NCBI GenBank assembly: GCA_030998225.1
Contig: JAPYXD010000686.1
Coordinates: 2,666,001 to 2,730,000, forward strand
Direction: 5' to 3'
DNA length: 64,000 bases
Source of the DNA: Diplolepis rosae
Lineage: Eukaryota > Arthropoda > Insecta > Hymenoptera > Diplolepididae
Shown here: piece after piece, positions 57,358 through 64,000 of the stretch
How positions within the stretch are numbered: the first letter of the stretch is position 1
Layout: every line of letters starts with the position of its first letter
Notes under the pieces: model-generated
Told to the model about the DNA's origin: nothing
The model's database searches: none
The model's input: only the letters and a program-made list of their open reading frames with translations
Program-made: the position numbers and the translations under genes

Positions 57358-60300
57358 GTTCCTTGTTACATTGACCCACAGTTATAATTCTGTAATATTT
57401 ATTTTGGCTTGGGGTCAGTTTAGTTTCTAATTATTTATGTCATCGAGGACATAAACATTAGGAAGGCAAACGTTTCGGCCACAGATGGGTGCCCTCTTCA
57501 GTGCCAATTAGCTTAATTGTAACCTTTAAATATTTATTAACTAATACATGCCATTAAGAAATATATGGTATTTTTTGTTTTTTTGTTTTTTTCCTTTTTG
57601 CTTATTAATTAAAAATAGAGTAAACATGCAGAAAAACTTATGAGTAAGCGAGTTTCTAGGTGTGAAGAACCAGGCCGTTCCAAAAACTGCTCCAACAAGT
57701 AATCCTCTCACACAGGAACCGTGAAAAATGTGGCCGCGGAACGCACTCCCTCAAGGGCACATATATAAACACAATTATTTCAAACCAGAAAGAAACAACA
57801 CACTGGAGAATATAACGTGGGTCCTTGGTAAAGCACGCACAGCAAACCACACATATGCACGAGCACCAGAAGTAAAGGACACTGAAGTTAAAACAATCAG
57901 AACATTGCAATTGGTACATAAAAATTTATTTATTTTCTCAAAAACCACAGAGATGACAGACGGATGTAAGTCCACCACTCTGCCACATGGCTAGAAGAAA
58001 ACTGATTTGGGAATAACTCGTGTTTAGGAAGACAAGTGTTCAGAGTTTGACGTATGTGGAGAGCATTCTCCATGATAGGTCAGGTTCCAACACCAAGGGT
58101 TATACACAGTCAAAATTTACTTTAATGTCCACGGCACTTGAGATTTCTATGTGCTCAAGCGTCCAAGGAAAGCAAACCCCTACCACGCGTTCGAAGAATT
58201 CTGTAAGGAAAGGCACACAATACGGTCCCGGCGTCGTAAAAATTATACACATTTTTGTGGATATAGAAAGTAAAATGCAGCTAAAGTGGAAATTCAGGAA
58301 AAATTAATTTCCTGGTTTTTCGAAACCTCTGATTCTTAATAACTGGAACCCGGAAAAATACAATATTAAGTTTATAAGTATGATGTCCGAGTTTTTCGGA
58401 TTATAAGACTGCTGTAAAGTGGTAAAATGTTACGCGAGCTATTCAAACTCTGATTTGAATAGAGAGATAAATTAATACGGTAGCACTACGGATTCTGAGA
58501 CTAATAAAAAGTTGCAAATTGATGCGCGAGCACTTCAGACTCTGACTTTAAGTAAAGTGGCGAAGTAATGCGCGAGTTCTTGGGAGTATGAGAATTTTTA
58601 TAAAGTGGCCAAGTAATACGCGAGATTTCCGTACTCTGACTTTAAGTAAGGTGGCCAAGTAATACGCGAATTCTTAGGAGTATAAGAATTTTTATAAGTG
58701 GCCAAGTAATAAGCGAGTTAAACGAAGTCTGTCTTGAAAAGAGTGGCCAAGTAATGCGCGAATTCTTAGAGTGTAAGAATTTTTCTAAAGTGGCCAACTA
58801 ATACGCGAGATTTCCGGACTCTGACTTTAAGTAAGGTGGCCAAGTAATGCGCGAGTTCTTAGGAGTGTAAGAATTTTTATAAAGTGGCCAAGTAATGCGC
58901 GAGATTTCCGTACTCTGACTTTAAGTAAGGTGGCCAAGTAATACGCGAATTCATAGGAGTATAAGAATTTTTCTAAAGTGGCCAAGTAGTACGCGAGATT
59001 TCCGGACTCTGACTTTAAGTAAGGTGGCCAAGTAATGCGCGAGTTCTTAGGAGTATAAGAATTTTTATAAGTAGCCAAGTAATACGCGAGTTAAACGAAG
59101 TCTGTCTTAAAAAGAGTGGCCAAGTAATGCGCGAATTCTTAGGAGTATAAGAATTTTTCTAAATTGGCCAAGTAATACGCGAGATTTCCGGACTCTGACC
59201 TTAAGTAAGGTGGCCAAGTAATGCGCGAGTTCAATGGACCACAGGACTGATATAAATAGAGCAGTGGTCTCGTAATAAGCGAGTTAAACGAAGTCTGGCA
59301 TGAAAAGAGTGGCCAAATAATGCGCGAATTCTTAGGAGTGTAAGAATTTTTCTAAAGTGGCCAACTAAAACGCGAGATTCCCGAACTCTGACTTAAAGTA
59401 AGGTGGCCAAGTAATGCGCGAATTCTTAGGAGTGTAAGAATTTTTATAAAGTGGCCAAGTAATGCGCGAGATTTCCGTACTCTGACTTTAAGTAAGGTGG
59501 CCAAGTAATACGCGAATTCATAGGAGTATAAGAATTTTTCTAAAGTGGCCAAGTAGTACGCGAGATTTCCGGACTCTGACTTTAAGTAAGGTGGTCAAGT
59601 AATGCGCGAGTTCTTAGGAGTATAAGAATTTTTATAAGTAGCCAAGTAATACGCGAGTTAAACGAAGTCTGTCTTAAAAAGAGTGGCCAAGTAATGCGCG
59701 AATTCTTAGGAGTATAAGAATTTTTCTAAATTGGCCAAGTAATACGCGAGATTTCCGGACTCTGACCTTAAGTAAGGTGGCCAAGTAATGCGCGAGTTCA
59801 ATGGACCACAGGACTGATATAAATACATAAGTGGTCTCGTAATACGCGAGTTAAACGAAGCCTGTCTTGAAAAGAGTGGCCAAGTAATGCGCGAATTCTT
59901 AGGAGTGTAAGAATTTGTCTAAAGTGGCCAACTAAAACGCGAGATTTCCGAACTCTGACTTAAAGTAAGGTGGCCAAGTAATGCGCGAATTCTTAGGAGT
60001 GTAAGAATTTTTATAAAGTGGCCAAGTAATGCGCGAGATTTCCGTACTCTGACTTTAAGTAAGGTGGCCAAGTAATACGCGAATTCATAGGAGTATAAGA
60101 ATTTTTCTAAAGTGGCCAAGTAGTACGCGAGATTTCCGGACTCTGACTTTAAGTAAGGTGGCCAAGTAATGCGCGAGTTCTTAGGAGTATAAGAATTTTT
60201 ATAAGTAGCCAAGTAATACGCGAGTTAAACGAAGTCTGTTTTAAAAAGAGTGGCCAAGTAATGCGCGAATTCTTAGGAGTATAAGAATTTTTCTAAATTG

Positions 60301-60583
60301 GCCAAGTAATACGCGAGATTTCCGGACTCTGACCTTAAGTAAGGTGGCCAAGTAATGCGCGAGTTCAATGGACCACAGGACTGATATAAATACATAAGTG
60401 GTCTCGTAATACGCGAGTTAAACGAAGTCTGTCCTGAAAAGAGTGGCCAAATAATGCTCGAATTCTTAGGAGTATAAGAATTGTTATAAAGTGGCCAACT
60501 AATACGCCAGATTTCCGGACTCTGACTTAAAGTAAAGTGGCCAAGTAATGCGCGAGTTCTTAGGAGCATAAGAATTTTTATAA
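57358..60583 (-). repeat. Penelope-like terminal copy B (5' side)
   Basis: A direct repeat of copy A: GTTCCTTGTTACATTGACCC at 57358, the motif at 57463-57504, a conserved block 57640-58320 and the satellite 58410-60583. It is nearly identical to A outside the satellite and differs in satellite length. It lies upstream of the element's coding frames and would hold their promoter. Confidence 0.75.
58410..60583. repeat. 47 bp satellite array in copy B with a 567 bp higher-order repeat
   Basis: The same monomers as in copy A, about 45 of them. The rare variant GAGATTTCCGTACTCTGAC occurs at 58901, 59468 and 60035, spaced 567 and 567 bp (12 monomers), and the monomer order between is conserved. 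This is a true higher-order repeat. Confidence 0.9.
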
Positions 60584-61994
60584 GCCACTCTTTTCAAGAC
60601 AGACTTCGTTTAACTCGCGTATTACTTGGCCACTTATAAAAATTCTTATACTCCTATGAGTTCGCGTATTACTTGGCCACTTTATAAAAATTCTTATACT
60701 CCTAAGAATTCACGCATTACTTGGCCACCTTACTTAAAGTCAGAGTCCGGAAATCTCGCGTATTACTTGGCCACTTTATAAAAATTCTCATACTCCCAAG
60801 AACTCGCGCATTACTTGGCCACCTCACTTAAAGTCAGAGTCTGAAGTGCTCACGCATCACTTTGCAACTTTTTATTAGTCTCAGAATCCGTAGTGCTACC
60901 GTATTAATTTATCTCTCTATTCAAATCAGAGTTTGAATAGCTCGCGTAATATTTTACCACTTTACAGCAGTCTTATAATCCGAAAAACTCGGACATCATA
61001 CTTATAAACTTAATATTGTATTTTTCCGGGTTCCAGTTATTAAGAATCAGAGGTTTCGAAAAACCAGGAAATTAATTTTTCGTGAATTTCCACTTTAGCT
61101 GCATTTTACTTTCTATATCCACAAAAATGTGTATAATTTTTACGACGCCGGGACCGTATTGAGCGCCTTTCCTTACAGAATTCTTCGAACACGTGGTAGG
61201 GGTTTGCTTTCCTTGGACGCTTGAGCACATAGAAATCTCAAGTGCCGGGGACATTAAAGTAAATTTTGACTGTGTATAACCCTTGGTGTTGGAACCTGAC
61301 CTATCATGGAGAATGCTCTCCATATACGTCAAACTCTGAACACTTGTCTTCCTAAACACGAGTTATTCCCAAATCAGTTTTCTTCTAGCCATGTGGCAGA
61401 GTGGTGGACTTACATCCGTCTGTCATCTCTGTGGTTTTTGAGAAAATAAATAAATTTTTCTGTACCAATTGCAATGTTCTGATTGTTTTAACTTCAGTGT
61501 CCTTTACTTCTGGTGCTCGTGCATATGTGTGGTTTGCTGTGCGTGCTTTACCAAGGACCCACGTTATATTCTCCAGTGTGTTGTTTCTTTCTGGTTTGAA
61601 ATAATTGTGTTTATATATATGCCCTTGAGGGAGTGCGTTCCGCGGCCGCATTTTTCACGGTTCCTTTGGGAGAGGATTACTTTTTGGAGCAGTTTTTGGA
61701 ACGGCCTGGTTCTTCACACCTAGAAACTCGCTTACTCATAAGTTTTTCTGCATGTTTACTCTATTTTTAATTAATAATCGAAAAGGAAAAAAACAAAAAA
61801 ACAAAAAATACCATATATTTCTTAATTGCATGTATTAGTTAATAAATATTTAAAGGTTACAATTAAGCTAATTGGCACTGAAGAGGGCCTCCATCTGTGG
61901 CCGAAACGTTTGCCTTCCTAATGTTTATGTCCTCGATGACATAAATAATTTTAAACTAAGCTGACCCCAAGCCAAAATAAATATTACAGAATTA
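60584..61994 (+). repeat. Penelope-like terminal copy C, inverted and truncated
   Basis: At 60583/60584 the satellite switches strand in mid-monomer (…TTTTTATAA|GCCACTCTTTTCAAG). It then runs as five to eight reversed monomers to about 60975, the conserved block in reverse (61020-61760), and the motif at 61875-61917. Similarity ends at about 61994 after AATATTACAGAATT. So B and C are arranged tail to tail around the satellite. Confidence 0.8.
61875..61917 (+). ncRNA. Hammerhead-like core motif in the Penelope-like terminal copy
   Basis: CTGAAGA (61879-61885) and GAAAC (61904-61908) bracket a GGCC...GGCC hairpin, matching the CUGANGA / stem II / GAAA core of hammerhead ribozymes, which are known in Penelope-like elements. 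A perfect CAATTA/TAATTG hairpin precedes it at 61861-61875, but three extra bases separate it from the core and a matching helix III with a cleavage triplet is not clear. Copy B has the same core on the minus strand; copy A has GTAA in place of GAAA. Confidence 0.35.
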
Positions 61995-62280
61995 AATATG
62001 GGGTTGACGATCTTATGACTGCGGTTGACTTATGCTTCAAGAGTTTTCGTACTTTTAATGCCACGTATCCAAAGGAAAGTGCAGTTATTTGGGAATTTTC
62101 AGAGTCGTTTGTTTATAACTGCAGTTTCAAGAGCGATACGAAAAGAAGAGGGAAAAAATAGTGTCGACGACTTTGTGGACTGAATTACAACAAATTTAAA
62201 TATTATATGTGTGAAGGTATCAATAAAAAATGATTTGTGAATTTTGAAAAAAACAAATCCCTCGGGGTTCAATAAAAAAT
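61995..62280. other. Spacer before the zinc-finger gene
   Basis: No repeat or gene part is recognised; it may contain upstream exon or promoter sequence of the next gene. Confidence 0.4.
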
Positions 62281-62943
62281 CATAAAAAAATTGTCCATGG
62301 CATTGAAGCAATCCAAAAATATAAATGTACTATAGATGATTGCAAAAGAGTCTTCAATATTAAAAATAGCTATATGAGACACGTAAGACTCCAGCATCGA
62401 GATAGGGCAGAAAGTAAAATTGGTGAAAAAGTCAATTTTTCTAATTTAAGTTATAAAAGTGTCGATCAAAGTCATTACGATGATGTTGAAAGTTCTTCGA
62501 ATCCTCTTGTGAAGCAAGGTAATTCTAAAGAAACCATTGAAAATTTGAACGAAAATCCATACACAGTTCAAAATAATTATTTTCGAGACTTTACAGAATC
62601 TTTAGTACCAGGTAATTTATATGTTGATATAACAAACGATTTTGAGAGAAATATAGAATCGAAGGAAGATGATCATTTTGCGGAAAATTATATTTCTCAA
62701 TGTGATCCTGAAAAATGCTCCTGCAGAAAATCTGTAAATAGCGATTTTTCCTTATCTTCTCAAGCTATGCAAATGGCTTGCAAATTATGTTCAGATCACA
62801 AATTGAGTCGGTTGCAAATACAAAATACTGTACAAATGTTTCACGACTTTCTCAACTGCGAGTATGTGAACGAAATAAAAAAAGACGTAGAAAACTTTTG
62901 TGTTGAGTTTTGGCCTCCTTGTGTGCGACTTAATATTAAATAA
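62281..62943 (+). CDS. C2H2 zinc-finger protein of a dispersed arthropod family, 5' part
   Basis: The frame is open upstream of the first ATG (62374) and encodes a C2H2 finger at 62326-62397: YKCTIDDCKRVFNIKNSYMR then HVRLQH, spacing C-x4-C-x12-H-x4-H. An acidic, Asn/Ser-rich region follows, then CDPEKCSCRK and AMQMACKLCSDHKLSRLQIQ, ending at TAA 62941. The finger suggests DNA binding. I cannot name the family; similar finger-plus-helical proteins occur as repetitive, transposon-like genes. The region normally linking this part to the next seems missing, so an intron or deletion lies between. Confidence 0.45.
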   Translation, partial: HKKIVHGIEAIQKYKCTIDDCKRVFNIKNSYMRHVRLQHRDRAESKIGEKVNFSNLSYKSVDQSHYDDVESSSNPLVKQGNSKETIENLNENPYTVQNNYFRDFTESLVPGNLYVDITNDFERNIESKEDDHFAENYISQCDPEKCSCRKSVNSDFSLSSQAMQMACKLCSDHKLSRLQIQNTVQMFHDFLNCEYVNEIKKDVENFCVEFWPPCVRLNIK

Positions 62944-63007
62944 AAATGAAAACGAGCATTGGAAATTATATAAATTACTTCTTTCAATTTTGTGTATCGC
63001 TCTACAG

Positions 63008-63686
63008 ATGAACTCCTCATGCATTGAAAGCTTTATTGCTTGAGTACAACGATTTATATTTGAAATTGAGTAAAGTAATGCTAACTCCAAAATATCACAT
63101 TGCGTCACATTATCCGTTAGTTATGGATAAAATGGGACCATTGCGTAATATTTGGGCCATGCGTTTTGAAGCTTTCCATCAATCGTTAAAAAAATATTGT
63201 CAACTTAATTGTAGTAGAGTGAACATTTGTTACTCAGTCGCTATGAAAAATCAGCTAGCAATTTGTGATGACTTTTTTAATAATTCTTTTTTCAGAACAG
63301 ATATAAGATTTAACTTGCATAATGTTTTAAACAATAATTGCAATGTAGTTCTTGGGAGTGATATTTATCGTACTGTCAAGAACATCATTGTAGAGAATGT
63401 TCTACTACACCCTGAATCTATTGTGGTTGTCAATAATGTTGCTAATAGTAATCCTCTGTTTGGAAAAATTGAAGATTTATATATCAAAGAAAAGTGCGAT
63501 GGTACTGAAGTAGAAGATTTTGCTGTTAAAATTGAATTACTAAGTAGTTCATTCAATGAAAATTTCCAAGCTTATGAAATCAGTGAGGGAGACGAGCATA
63601 AATTTTACAATCTGAAAGATTTATATCTGATGAAAACTTACAAGTCAAATTTAGTTTTAGATAAACGTTTCATTGTATTCTCTTAA
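63008..63686 (+). CDS. 3' exon of the same zinc-finger/transposon-type gene
   Basis: CGCTCTACAG (ending at 63007) is a good splice acceptor. The exon reads TPHALKALLLEYNDLYLKLS, LTPKYHIASHYPLVMDKMGP and LRNIWAMRFEAFHQSLKKYC, then a moderately conserved C-terminal half, stopping at TAA 63684. The 'KYHI..HYP...GPLR..W.MRFEA.H' block is, to my knowledge, characteristic of a widespread family of uncharacterised animal transposon-like proteins; that is memory, not a search. It follows the preceding frame by 64 bp on the same strand. No frame breaks occur inside it, so the copy may be young or under constraint. Confidence 0.5.
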
Positions 63687-64000
63687 AAAACATAAAAATC
63701 GATTTTTTTTAGAAATTGTATTCATATATTTCGTTTAATTAGATATTAGTTTGTTCTAAGAAGAAATAAAAGAAATTATCAAAGCAAAAATGTGTGCATT
63801 ATTTAATTAATTTTTATTCACCTACAATAATAAACAAATTTTGATTATTATTTACAGGAACATAATGCAGTTACAACAGCTAAAAAAGATAGTTGAAATA
63901 ACAAATTTTCAAGAGCTGATACAAATAAAATCATTCATTTGGTCCAACTGTATTTTACAGTTGGGTCAGTTTTCACCTACATTTGATTCAAATTAAGTTT
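63687..64000. other. 3' flank, possibly a further exon
   Basis: AAATAAAAG near 63765 could serve as a poly(A) signal. TTATTTACAG at about 63857 resembles a splice acceptor, followed by a short open segment soon interrupted by TGA. Nothing firmer is seen. Confidence 0.3.

Noticed and set aside
53286..60569. Repeated open frames of about 65-98 codons through the satellite (ITWP..., LLGHF...-rich)
   Set aside because: They arise because the 47 bp monomers lack stops in one phase. They are not conserved as proteins and have no other coding signal.
61385..61435. tRNA-like A-box (TGGCAGAGTGG) in the terminal block, suggesting a SINE head or tRNA
   Set aside because: No B box or cloverleaf could be found downstream.

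Overview
The window is eukaryotic and almost entirely repetitive. It is A+T-rich, has GT-AG introns inside transposon genes, and carries Tc1/mariner, Tigger/pogo, hAT, TTAA-target, Gypsy, Penelope-like and R1-type elements together with remnants of insect-type viral genes. This points to an arthropod nuclear genome, most likely an insect and perhaps a hymenopteran; that assignment is inference. I see no operons, rRNA, convincing tRNA or CRISPR, and no host gene I can name with confidence.

Layout. 1-5.3 kb: A+T-rich tandem repeats, a TA-flanked MITE, a decayed exon on the minus strand, a 1.35 kb TTAA-flanked element, a 125 bp tandem repeat and an R1-like non-LTR fragment. 5.3-10.7 kb: the most unusual block, a row of decayed plus-strand coding remnants. 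In order they look like a chuvirus-type glycoprotein, a protein with repeated double-stranded-RNA-binding domains, a CCHC zinc-knuckle protein, an insect Env/baculovirus-F-like envelope protein, and two related cysteine-rich proteins. 11.7-17.4 kb: a Tigger-like transposon whose first intron hosts a Tc1 element, a rosa-like mariner and a MITE. 17.5-19.2 kb: a dense CTTGA/CAAGA motif field. 20.1-28.8 kb: two related hAT elements with exact 8 bp target duplications; the second is a 7.2 kb palindrome with two 2,958 bp arms around a hAT transposase remnant.

30.7-45.4 kb: a third, decayed member of that hAT family, split by a 9.1 kb Gypsy-type LTR retrotransposon (LTRs, primer site, gag, protease-RT-RNase H, a probable macro-domain insert, integrase). 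The same stretch holds an inverted-repeat element and a foldback element. 46.7-49.2 kb: a second TTAA element with a TCTG microsatellite and a 330 bp hAT MITE. 51.9-62.0 kb: a Penelope-like element on the minus strand, flanked by two direct long terminal copies and followed by a third, inverted copy. Each copy carries a 47 bp satellite, with a 567 bp higher-order period in the right-hand array. 62.3-63.7 kb: a C2H2 zinc-finger/transposon-type gene of unknown function.

The genes do not form a pathway; this is an archaeology of nested insertions. Most coding sequences carry stops, frameshifts or deletions. The Gypsy and Penelope-like elements and the large hAT palindrome look youngest, because their LTRs, terminal copies or arms are nearly identical to each other. 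Domain calls come from reading translations by eye, without database searches.
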